Shown: positions 1 through 6,004 of the stretch, piece after piece | Position numbering within the stretch: the stretch's first letter is position 1 | Layout of the letters: each line of letters starts with the position of its first letter | NCBI GenBank assembly: GCA_964387585.1 | Contig: CAYLWW010000063.1 | Span: 1-8,649 of the forward strand | DNA: 8,649 nucleotides | Reading direction: 5' to 3' | From: CAYLWW01 sp964387585 | GTDB lineage: Bacteria > Pseudomonadota > Alphaproteobacteria > Rickettsiales > Midichloriaceae | Program-made: the position numbers and the translations under genes | Notes under the pieces: generated by a model | Told to the model about the DNA's origin: nothing | What the model saw: only the letters and a program-made list of their open reading frames with translations | The model's database searches: none

Positions 1-33
1 TTTGCTTTTACTATAACTAAAAATATATCTAAT

Positions 34-213
34 TCAATATAATATACTATAGTCTACTAAACTACCGGTATTAGCCTTCTTTTTAAGCCAATAATACACT
101 GTGAAACGTGTCACTTCATACAATCTTGCAGCTAACGCTTTCCTACCTCCTCTCTGCATAAATCTTATAACTCTCTCTCGTGTAAATCTAATGAATAGCT
201 CATCTCTTACCAT
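34..213 (-). pseudogene. IS630-family transposase, N-terminal fragment
   Basis: The minus strand reads an ATG at 213 through 59 codons to a TGA at 34-36. The peptide has the pattern of the N-terminal helix-turn-helix of IS630-type transposases: RFTRERVIRFMQRGGRKA (about residues 9-26), then the recognition-helix segment RFTVYYWLKKKANTGSL (about 36-52), which matches the family's usual R-x-T-(V/I)-Y-x-W-L followed by a TGSL-type linker. The family protein is several times longer and carries a DDE catalytic domain. None of that follows, because the frame ends nine residues after the linker, so this is a truncated relic. No convincing Shine-Dalgarno sequence precedes the ATG. It lies directly beside another transposase relic (236-540). 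The family call rests on motif pattern only. Confidence 0.65.
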
Positions 214-235
214 TAAATTTAAAACCTTATTTTAT

Positions 236-540
236 TCACGTCTGAATTACAAGGTCATTTACTATAGTATAATTAATTTTAGGTTTAGATTTTTTGGGAG
301 AATAAGCGACTAGAGTCGAATGATATGGACTAAAGCGTTAATTGGCGGACGATGCCTCAAATGAACGAGGTTCATTTTATTTTTCAGATGATCAAATACT
401 ATTTCAATAATGCTACGTTTTTTAAGCATGATTTTTTCATGTAAAGTACCACCAAAGTTCGGGATAAGGAATGAAATGCTATGTAAGGAAAGATTATGTA
501 GATTAGAATGTTGAGTTAAAAAGAGTTTTATAAAGAACAA
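236..540 (-). pseudogene. IS982-family transposase, C-terminal remnant with frameshift
   Basis: On the minus strand, the frame from 540 to a TAG at about 310 includes TLHEKIMLKKRSIIEIVFDH and then LKNKMNLVHLRHRPPINALV. This is the recognisable C-terminal signature of IS982 DDE transposases (K-x-L-L-R-K-R-x-I-I-E-T-x-x-D-x-L-K-N followed by H-x-R-H-R-S). After VHII the frame is lost, but the next frame continues the family tail (STLVAYSPKKSKPKIN) to a TGA at 236-238. A related copy at 8431-8504 has one more A at the corresponding point (GTCGAAATG there, GTCGAATG at about 315-322), so a one-base deletion explains the stop. The N-terminal and most of the catalytic domain are missing. The first 25 or so residues of the open frame do not resemble the family. 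It is a dead fragment. Confidence 0.8.
266..335. repeat. Direct repeat copy A (IS982 transposase 3' end)
   Basis: These 70 bases recur at 8431-8504. By eye the two copies differ by two substitutions, a three-base indel near the left end and a one-base indel at about 319-320. The repeat encodes the C-terminal tail of an IS982-type transposase on the minus strand. It is therefore an IS fragment and not a regulatory repeat. Confidence 0.85.
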
Positions 541-713
541 AAGAATAACTCAAAATACCCGAATTCGGGTATTTTATATCGCTTATATGATATACCGATC
601 TCATTCTTTGCAGGATCAAACTCAATCAATCGACCATAAGCATCATTTAACTCAATTAATGTTTTATTTCTTTTTTTCTTATAAAGATTTTTATAATTTA
701 TAAAAAATAGCAC
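528..713 (-). CDS. Doubtful small ORF with a BrnT-like motif
   Basis: This open frame of 61 residues on the minus strand is not a protein I recognise as a whole. The middle contains RLIEFDPAKNEIGIS. The segment EFDPAKNE resembles the start of BrnT-type toxins (typically F-x-W/F-D-P-x-K-N-x-x-N-x-x-K-H-G), but the K-H-G part that should follow is absent, and no BrnA-like antitoxin is nearby. The last third is simply the translation of the palindrome at 552-575. The N-terminal 18 residues are lysine- and asparagine-rich, as expected of translated AT-rich non-coding DNA. It may be a relic of a BrnT gene cut by IS activity, or chance. It follows rho on the same strand by about 47 bases. Whether it is expressed is doubtful. 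Confidence 0.2.
   Translation of the reverse strand: MLFFINYKNLYKKKRNKTLIELNDAYGRLIEFDPAKNEIGISYKRYKIPEFGYFELFFCSL
552..575. terminator. Perfect 24-bp palindrome, possible bidirectional terminator
   Basis: The sequence is a perfect inverted repeat: AAAATACCCG, a central AATT, then CGGGTATTTT. As RNA it would form a 10-bp stem with a 4-nt loop, with A and T runs arranged as in an intrinsic terminator on either strand. It lies about 185 bases downstream of the rho stop codon and could end rho transcription. Alternatively, its core ACCCGAATTCGGG resembles the IS982-type end at 8380-8392 (ACCTGAATTCGAG), so it may be the terminus of a lost IS. The palindrome is certain; its role is not. Confidence 0.45.
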
Positions 714-759
714 TAACTGAATAATAAATAGCTTTTACTATAAAGGATCGGCCTAACAA

Positions 760-2181
760 TTAACCTTTCTTGCCAAAATTATTATAAGTATCCATTTGTT
801 CAAAAAATTCATTATTACTTTTTGTTAGTTTAAGTTTGTCTAATAAAAACTCGATGGAGTCAGAAGAGCCCATAGGGTTAAGAACTCTTCTTAAAACCCA
901 TATTTTTGCTAAAGAACCTTTATCAAGCAGTAAATCTTCCTTCCTCGTACCTGATTTAGCTAGATCTATAGCGGGAAATATCCTTCTCTCAGCAATTTTG
1001 CGATCTAAAACTATTTCTGAATTACCAGTTCCCTTAAACTCTTCAAAAATAACTTCATCCATTCTTGAACCAGTATCTACTAATGCTGTAGATATAATTG
1101 TTAATGAGCCACCTTCCTCTATATTACGTGCCGCTCCAAAAAAACGCTTAGGCCTTTGTAGAGCATTAGAATCTACACCACCACTAAGCACTTTACCAGA
1201 AGAAGGAGAAATATCATTATAAGCTCTAGCTAACCTAGTAATCGAATCTAATAATATAACCACATCTTTTTTTACTTCTACTAATCTTTTAGCTTTCTCT
1301 ATAACCATTTCAGCTAATTGAACATGCCTGTTTGATGGTTCATCGAAAGTAGAACTCACCACTTCTCCTTTAACAGAACGAGACATATCAGTGACTTCTT
1401 CAGGACGCTCACCTATAAGTAACACTATAAGAGTTATATCAGGAAAATTCCTGGTTATAGAATGAGCTATGTTTTGCATTAATATGGTTTTTCCAGTTCT
1501 AGGAGGAGCAACCACTAAAGCTCTTTGCCCCCTACCTAGAGGAGTAACTATGTCTATTATTCTTGCACTTAGGTCTTTCTTGGAAGCTTCTTGTTCATTT
1601 TCAAGTTTAAGATGAAGATTAGGATACAAAGGGGTGAGATCATCGAAATGAACTCTATGCTTGATCTTACCAAATTCTATATTGTTTATAGTATTAATGG
1701 TAATTATAGCAAAGTATCTTTCACTACGCTTAGGAGCTCTTATTGGCCCTACTATAGTATCTCCAGTACGTAAAGCATATTTTCTTATTTGACTAGGCGA
1801 AACATATATATCATCAGCACCAGGTAAGTAGTTAGATTCATAAGAACGTAAGAAACCATAACCATCAGGCAGTATTTCAAGTGCCCCCTCGCCTATCATA
1901 GTACCTCCTTTTTCAGCTAACCGCTGAAGGATAGCAAAAATCAAATCATGTTTGTATAAACTAGCAGCATTTTCAACACTAACTGATTCGGCTAAAGTTA
2001 ACAAACTTTCAGTAGTTTGCTTTTTTAAATCTTTTAGATAAAAAACAGTCTCGCTATTAACTAATAAAGGTAACGGATCATTGATATTATCAATGTTATC
2101 GGAATATTTTTCTTTTTTGCGAGAGTTAATAGAATCGCTTACAATTACTTCTGTATTATTAGAATTAAGAGTTTTATTCAT
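760..2181 (-). CDS. rho: Transcription termination factor Rho
   Basis: Rho is a hexameric RNA-dependent ATPase/helicase that ends transcription at Rho-dependent sites. The 473-residue protein has all family parts in order. A low-complexity N-terminal extension (1-45) is rich in Asn, Asp and Ser. A Rho_N region spans about 47-92, and the cold-shock RNA-binding fold begins at EILPDGYGFLRS (102-113). Walker A is APPRTGKT (225-232), followed by the GERPEEVTDM segment (257-266) and Walker B VVILLDS (307-313). The Q-loop/secondary RNA site includes SGGVDSNALQRPKRFFGAAR (333-352), and the arginine-rich RKIAERRIFPAID lies at 394-406. It exceeds the E. coli protein (419 residues) mainly by the N-terminal extension. 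The ATG at 2179-2181 is the first Met of the frame and has no clear Shine-Dalgarno. A weak promoter-like pair lies upstream (AACCAA 2261-2266 and TTTATA 2236-2241 on the plus strand, 19-base spacing). It stands alone on its strand. The gene looks intact. Confidence 0.97.
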   Translation of the reverse strand: MNKTLNSNNTEVIVSDSINSRKKEKYSDNIDNINDPLPLLVNSETVFYLKDLKKQTTESLLTLAESVSVENAASLYKHDLIFAILQRLAEKGGTMIGEGALEILPDGYGFLRSYESNYLPGADDIYVSPSQIRKYALRTGDTIVGPIRAPKRSERYFAIITINTINNIEFGKIKHRVHFDDLTPLYPNLHLKLENEQEASKKDLSARIIDIVTPLGRGQRALVVAPPRTGKTILMQNIAHSITRNFPDITLIVLLIGERPEEVTDMSRSVKGEVVSSTFDEPSNRHVQLAEMVIEKAKRLVEVKKDVVILLDSITRLARAYNDISPSSGKVLSGGVDSNALQRPKRFFGAARNIEEGGSLTIISTALVDTGSRMDEVIFEEFKGTGNSEIVLDRKIAERRIFPAIDLAKSGTRKEDLLLDKGSLAKIWVLRRVLNPMGSSDSIEFLLDKLKLTKSNNEFFEQMDTYNNFGKKG

Positions 2182-2972
2182 ATAATTATGCTTAATTGTT
2201 ATTAAAAATCTTACTTAAACTATTTTGTTTTTTTATTTATAAGTTTATGTTGAATAACTAAACCAAAAAATAAATTTCACATTCATAATCTGATAAATTA
2301 AGATTTGGTGCATTACTCGTTACCTATGTGTGCGAATAAACTTCGCTCTTTGTATCTATCATCTCTTTCTTTACTAGTAGGTATAGTTAGTACAACTAAG
2401 TTTTACCCTCAAATAAAGTGTAATAAGTTAGAGTCAAAGCATTTTTTTTTGCAAACTTAATAATAAAGTAATGTTATTTTATACAGATCATCGGAAAATT
2501 TTTCATTATTTCCTGCTTTTATAAAACCTTTTTAAAAATTGGATAATTATTTAATTTTCAATATTTATAGTAGAATTTAGCTAATTAAGCTCATAAAGAA
2601 CTATAGCAGATACTAAACTAAAAAATAAATAACACTTATACAAACTAAAAAAGGATTTAATATAAGGACTTTACTAAGATGTATAGCTTTTAAAAAGCTT
2701 TTATTTATCAGAATTACTAAGAGGGAAAGTTTAATATAGCTTAAAACAAACCCTATCTAAAAAACAAGTTTTTACCGCTTAATAATTAACATAGTACTAA
2801 AAGTGTATTAATAACCATGTATAAGATCATTAATTAAAGCAAATCACTAACTGAGTCAAATAAATTTATTATAGCTTTTAATGACTAAAATACTGTGTGG
2901 TAAATATGCTACACATTTAAGGTTAAAGTAAAAAAATATTCTAACTAATAGTATGATAAAATTCTAATAGTG
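2182..2972. other. Long AT-rich intergenic stretch without a convincing gene
   Basis: About 790 bases separate the rho start from the ssrA promoter. Stops are dense in every frame. The only open stretch of note is a 44-codon frame at 2326-2460, listed separately. I see no tRNA cloverleaf, no transposase motif and no CRISPR-like repetition. Short AT-rich inverted repeats occur, for example AGCTTTT-A-AAAAGCT near 2686-2702, but they are too weak to call. The 5' part must hold the rho promoter. The rest looks like decayed DNA of the kind common in Rickettsiales genomes. Confidence 0.6.
2326..2460 (+). CDS. Possible small ORF, 44 residues, with a hydrophobic segment
   Basis: An ATG at 2326 opens 44 codons ending in TAA at 2458-2460. 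In-frame GTG (2308) or TTG (2305) would lengthen it slightly. The peptide begins MCANKLRSLYLSSLSLLVGI: two basic residues, then a run of Leu, Ser, Val and Ile, so it looks like a signal peptide or single membrane segment. The polar tail has two more Lys-rich patches and ends FFLQT, the FFL coming from a T9 homopolymer. No family is recognised and no ribosome binding site is evident. A chance ORF or a broken remnant of a secreted protein is at least as likely as a real gene. Confidence 0.18.
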   Translation: MCANKLRSLYLSSLSLLVGIVSTTKFYPQIKCNKLESKHFFLQT

Positions 2973-3001
2973 TTGAAATTTAAGTTTTAATTGATTATAC
3001 T
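2973..3001 (+). promoter_or_regulatory. Sigma70-type promoter of ssrA
   Basis: A -35 box TTGAAA (2973-2978) and a -10 box TATACT (2996-3001) are separated by exactly 17 bases. Each differs from the sigma70 consensus by one base. Transcription would start near 3008, about 30-40 bases before the first helix strand of the tmRNA acceptor piece. That position suits a precursor later trimmed at its 5' end. Confidence 0.65.
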
Positions 3002-3040
3002 CACTGATGTTATAGAATTTTTTTTATAACTATAGTAATA

Positions 3041-3310
3041 AACGTTGTTTAGAATAAATGTTTTGGACTCGGGGGCAGTACCCGACGCCTCCACCTTAAA
3101 ACTATTAAGGGGGCGAATTAGCTTCGACAGGCATCTAAAAAAACAATTTTTACTCAGTAAGATTCCGCTGTAAAGGATTAAAAACATAAATGCAAAAGTA
3201 AATCTTGCATCTGTTAAAAGGGTATTCCAAGCTCCTGCACTTGCAGCTGCTTAGTACTCTAAGTTAACGCGGTTTGGCACTTTCCGGGCAACAGAAAAGT
3301 GCCACTTTAT
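3041..3310 (+). ncRNA. ssrA: tmRNA, circularly permuted two-piece gene
   Basis: tmRNA rescues stalled ribosomes, acting first as tRNA-Ala and then as mRNA for a degradation tag. The gene is permuted, with the 3' (acceptor) piece first. T-arm stem TCGGG (3069-3073) pairs CCCGA (3081-3085) around loop GGCAGTA. The acceptor 3' strand CGCCTCC (3086-3092) pairs over 7 bp, with one G-U, with GGGGGCG at 3109-3115, which starts the coding piece. Discriminator A3093 is followed by CC and then T, so the final A of CCA is not encoded. Only 13 bases (3096-3108) join the pieces. The conserved D-arm analogue GCTTCGAC is at 3121-3128. A helix 2 can form between CTAAA (3135-3139) and TTTAG (3048-3052), flanked by CAT/ATG and ACAA/TTGT pairings. 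The tag frame is at 3192-3254. A hairpin GGCACTTT/AAAGTGCC (3276-3283, 3296-3303) follows it. The outer ends are estimates. Permutation is typical of Alphaproteobacteria. Confidence 0.93.
3192..3254 (+). other. tmRNA proteolysis-tag reading frame
   Basis: Read from GCA at 3192, the frame gives AKVNLASVKRVFQAPALAAA and then TAG (3252-3254). The hydrophobic, alanine-rich end (ALAAA) is the expected protease signal. The usual alphaproteobacterial start AND(N) is not seen. The resume codon is inferred: GCA at 3192 is the first in-frame alanine codon and gives a 20-residue tag. The next in-frame GCA (3207) would give a 15-residue tag starting ASVKR. The frame and stop are clear; the exact resume codon is not. 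Confidence 0.75.
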
Positions 3311-3360
3311 ACTCTAAATAGCTTTTATTGCATTTGTTACACTTTACTTCAATTTAGAGT
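3311..3360 (+). terminator. Inverted repeat downstream of ssrA, possible terminator
   Basis: ACTCTAAAT (3311-3319) is exactly complementary in reverse to ATTTAGAGT (3352-3360). They can pair over 9 bp around a 32-base loop, and TGTTTTACTTCTTT follows. The stem is AT-rich and the loop long, so it is a weak intrinsic terminator at best. It could instead mark the 3' trailer of the tmRNA precursor. The segment TACTCTAA just after the tag stop (3254-3261) could compete for the same partner. Confidence 0.35.
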
Positions 3361-3469
3361 TGTTTTACTTCTTTATTGCTTATACCATCAAATATTAAAA
3401 AGTATTAAAAAAAATTGTGCTTTTTACTAATTACTGAAAAAATCAACGCGAATAAATTATTTAGCAATA

Positions 3470-5320
3470 ATGGAAAAGCCATTTTACCCTAAAAAAGAGA
3501 ATAGTTTTAATGATAATATGTTGAAATTGAATAATTTTTTCTTTTTAACAAATAATTTATTTCAGTCATTCCTACTTTATCAACAAGGAATGCTCAATTA
3601 TTTATTAAGTTTTTCTGATAATAGCAGTAGGTTATATAATACTATAACTAATGATTTTATCAAAGAAACAATCATTTTTTGGAGCGATTACCGAAATTCG
3701 AATTTTTTTTACAATAAGATTTTCTCAGAATATTTTAGGTTCATTCAGGAAATTCAGAATATCCATATAACAAAAAATTTTTATAACAAAACTGCTAGTG
3801 AAAGTGATTTTTCTGATAATGCTCGGAATCAACATTTATACTTTAGCTTATTAGAGAAATTACATGATTTATATTCACAATGTTTAACAGAAACTTTGAA
3901 TAACGCTAATAAGCCACAGGAAAACTATCATTCTCTATTTCAGGCTTATGAAATACCAAAAGAAAACTTTATAATTAAAGCAAATTTAGCCAAAGTCGAA
4001 TTTATATTTCAGCAATTCATAGACTATATTTCTCCATCTAATTCTATTTTTAGCAATTGGCTAGTGATGGAAAAAATAATCCAATCTAATGGAATAAGCT
4101 TGTTGACTGGAGCACAACAATTTTTAGCTGATTCTAAAAAAAATAAAAACAAACTATTTTTTAACTCTTCAAATAACCAAGAATTTACCTTAGGAAAAAA
4201 CTTAGCTATTACTCCAGGGAAAGTAGTATATGAAAACCATTTATTTCAGCTTATTCATTATGCTCCTGCAAGGTCGAAAACTTATGAGAACCCAATATTA
4301 ATAGTTACGGCATGGATAAATAAGTATTATATACTTGATCTCCAACCCCATAATTCAATGGTAAAATGGTTGATTGACCAAGGATACTCTGTTTTTATTA
4401 TTTCCTGGGTAAATCCTAAAGCTGATTTAAAAGATGTATCTTTTGCAGATTACCTAGAAAAGGGGATGCTGTTAGCTATAGAAAAAATTCGTCAAATAAC
4501 GCAAGAAAAATTAATTAATTGTATAGGATATTGCTTAGGAGGTACTTTAGTTGCAAGTTGCCTAAGCTATTTGGCAGCTCAAAAATTAGATTATGTGAAG
4601 TCAGTGACTTTTCTTGCAACTTTAGTTGATTTTAGTAATTGCGGGAAAGTAGGGGTATTTATTGATGAAACTCAGCTACAGGCTATAGAAGAATACACAA
4701 AAAACAACGGAGTATTAGATGGGGAAATATTAGCAGTGACTTTTATGGCTCTAAAAACAAAAGCTACAATATGGTATAGTTGGGTAGAAAATTATCTATT
4801 GGGAAAACAACCAACAAGTTTTGACATACTACATTGGAATAGTGATTCAGCTAATTTACCCCAAGCTATGAGTAGTTATTACTTACGACATATGTATAAA
4901 GATAATTTATTAGTAAAGCCCAATGCAATTAAAATAAATTCAATACCTATAGACCTCAGGAAAATTAATATCCCTTCATACATACTAGCTACTGAGCAGG
5001 ATCATATAGCTCCTTGGGAAGGCGTTTATAAAGCTACCCAAATATACGATAACACTAAAAGATTTGTTCTTACTAAATCAGGACATGTAGCAGGAATCGT
5101 AAATCACCCTAATCAAAATAAATATGGTTATTGGGTTAACACTAAAACTCCTGTAGAACCAAAAAATTGGTTAAAAGAAGCAGAGGAAAAGCCAGGATCT
5201 TGGTGGATAGATTGGTTAAATTGGATGAGTTCAAATAACTTAGGCGGAAATAAAATACCAGCTCTTCAAGTCGTCGATCAAGGGTTGGGAGATGCTCCAG
5301 GATCATTTGTACACCTTTGA
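3470..5320 (+). CDS. phaC: Class I poly(3-hydroxyalkanoate) synthase
   Basis: PhaC polymerises (R)-3-hydroxyacyl-CoA into storage polyester on cytoplasmic granules. The 616-residue protein has the two-part layout of the family. An N-terminal region (to about 250) here is AT-driven and rich in Phe, Asn and Tyr. The C-terminal alpha/beta-hydrolase domain begins near NPILIVTAWINKYYILDLQP (274-293) and continues with VFIISWVNP (308-316). The lipase-like box is GYCLGG (353-358) with nucleophile Cys355. The catalytic Asp is D511 in ATEQDHIAPWEG, and the catalytic His is H539 in SGHVAGIVNHP. NYLLGKQPTSFDILHWNSDS (441-460) and the C-terminal EKPGSWWIDWL (573-583) are also family hallmarks. Class I enzymes need no PhaE or PhaR partner, and the length fits class I. 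No phaA, phaB, phasin or depolymerase gene is in the window, so precursor supply must come from elsewhere. The start is the first Met in frame; no Shine-Dalgarno is evident. Confidence 0.95.
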   Translation: MEKPFYPKKENSFNDNMLKLNNFFFLTNNLFQSFLLYQQGMLNYLLSFSDNSSRLYNTITNDFIKETIIFWSDYRNSNFFYNKIFSEYFRFIQEIQNIHITKNFYNKTASESDFSDNARNQHLYFSLLEKLHDLYSQCLTETLNNANKPQENYHSLFQAYEIPKENFIIKANLAKVEFIFQQFIDYISPSNSIFSNWLVMEKIIQSNGISLLTGAQQFLADSKKNKNKLFFNSSNNQEFTLGKNLAITPGKVVYENHLFQLIHYAPARSKTYENPILIVTAWINKYYILDLQPHNSMVKWLIDQGYSVFIISWVNPKADLKDVSFADYLEKGMLLAIEKIRQITQEKLINCIGYCLGGTLVASCLSYLAAQKLDYVKSVTFLATLVDFSNCGKVGVFIDETQLQAIEEYTKNNGVLDGEILAVTFMALKTKATIWYSWVENYLLGKQPTSFDILHWNSDSANLPQAMSSYYLRHMYKDNLLVKPNAIKINSIPIDLRKINIPSYILATEQDHIAPWEGVYKATQIYDNTKRFVLTKSGHVAGIVNHPNQNKYGYWVNTKTPVEPKNWLKEAEEKPGSWWIDWLNWMSSNNLGGNKIPALQVVDQGLGDAPGSFVHL

Positions 5321-5379
5321 TATAATATTAATTCAGGTTAAATTAAGTGTAATTTTTTGTTAAGGTAAAAGCAAAATAA

Positions 5380-5517
5380 CAAATAATTACAATAACATAC
5401 GGCAATAATTCAAGACAAAGAGTGATAGAATATTTAGATGAAGGTGGTAGGTATACCAAAAAGAGTTCAACAGTTGCTAAAAAATGTGATGATCTTGAAG
5501 AACTTATATTATTATAG
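5380..5517 (+). pseudogene. IS630-family transposase N-terminal fossil
   Basis: Between phaC and the UbiK-like gene, the plus strand keeps a short frame (after TAA 5377-5379, to TAG 5515-5517) that reads ITYGNNSRQRVIEYLDEGGR and then YTKKSSTVAKKCDDLEELIL. The first part matches the IS630 transposase start (M-T-Y-x-x-x-x-R-x-R-V-I-x-Y-x-x-x-G-G). The expected initiator is now ATA (5392-5394). The recognition helix and the catalytic domain are missing. It differs in sequence from the fragment at 34-213, so it comes from another element or an older insertion. Nothing else was found in the 274-base gap except a possible IS-end motif at 5330-5338. Confidence 0.55.
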
Positions 5518-5594
5518 AGAATTAGCCATATATCGCTCTAACCATAGATACACATCTTGTTAAAATGATAAGTAATCCAATATTTTTAATGAAG

Positions 5595-5918
5595 CTAATT
5601 ATTTTCTTCATGATTTTCAATTTCATTATTATTAGTTGGCTCATTATATTTAGAAACATTGACTTGATTTTTTGATGTTAACTCTAATAACTCTAAGTAT
5701 TTTTTTTCCAACTCTGATAACTGAATTTTACTATCACAAACAATTTTATTCATTACTTCAAATTCACGACGACTGACAAAGTCTCTCTTTTTAAGTAAGT
5801 CTTCTATTTGTTGATTTATAAACTCGCCTATATCATTTTTAACGTTAATTGCAGTAGTAAAAACTGAACCAGCAAGTTTATATACATCCTGTATTATTTT
5901 ATTGTTTTCTTTACTCAT
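5595..5918 (-). CDS. ubiK: UbiK-like accessory factor (BMFP/YqiC family)
   Basis: The protein has 107 residues. UbiK (YqiC) is a small coiled-coil accessory factor for aerobic ubiquinone biosynthesis in Proteobacteria and was earlier described as membrane-fusogenic. The N-terminal half (about 8-45) is an amphipathic stretch (KLAGSVFTTAINVKNDIGEF). DFVSRREFEVM (46-56) follows, which is the family's most recognisable segment ((D/L)-x-V-(S/T)-R-x-E-F-(E/D)). A heptad-like coiled coil (about 57-82, ending SELEKKYLELLEL) comes next. The tail from about 83 is Asn- and Glu-rich and looks disordered. In Alphaproteobacteria a gene of this family commonly sits divergently beside lgt, as here, with 86 bases between the two starts. 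No Shine-Dalgarno is apparent. The family assignment is fairly secure; a role in ubiquinone synthesis in this organism is inferred. Confidence 0.8.
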   Translation of the reverse strand: MSKENNKIIQDVYKLAGSVFTTAINVKNDIGEFINQQIEDLLKKRDFVSRREFEVMNKIVCDSKIQLSELEKKYLELLELTSKNQVNVSKYNEPTNNNEIENHEENN

Positions 5919-5959
5919 AAAATTAAGTATAGGTTAGAAGGCAAATATTATTCCTCAGA

Positions 5960-5988
5960 TTAATACTTTGATTAAAATAAATAAACAA
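5960..5988 (-). promoter_or_regulatory. Candidate promoter of the UbiK-like gene
   Basis: On the minus strand, TTGTTT (plus 5983-5988) and TATTAA (plus 5960-5965) are spaced by 17 bases and point to a start near 5953, about 35 bases before the ATG. The region is very AT-rich, so matches of this quality can arise by chance. The promoter of the divergent lgt must lie in the same 86-base gap, but no good pair was found for it. Confidence 0.3.
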
Positions 5989-6004
5989 TTATTTCGCATT
6001 TATA

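Noticed and set aside
101..313. Plus-strand ORF of 70 codons
   Set aside because: It is antisense to the IS630 and IS982 relics, whose minus-strand translations give real family motifs.
836..1222. Plus-strand ORF of 128 codons inside rho
   Set aside because: It is a shadow of rho; the minus-strand product has every Rho motif, and the plus-strand translation has no family character.
1485..1510. Rho Walker A reads PPRTGKT, not PPKAGKT as in E. coli
   Set aside because: It keeps the essential G-K-T, and this variant is known among Rho proteins, so it is not unusual.
1591..1773. Plus-strand ORF of 60 codons inside rho
   Set aside because: It is antisense to the Rho RNA-binding and linker region with no recognisable motif.
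2987..3187. Minus-strand ORF of 66 codons
   Set aside because: It lies across the tmRNA acceptor and coding pieces and exists only because a structured RNA gene happens to lack stops on that strand.
3276..3303. GGCACTTT/AAAGTGCC hairpin considered as an intrinsic terminator
   Set aside because: No T run follows directly, and its place just after the tag stop fits a structural helix of the tmRNA coding piece.
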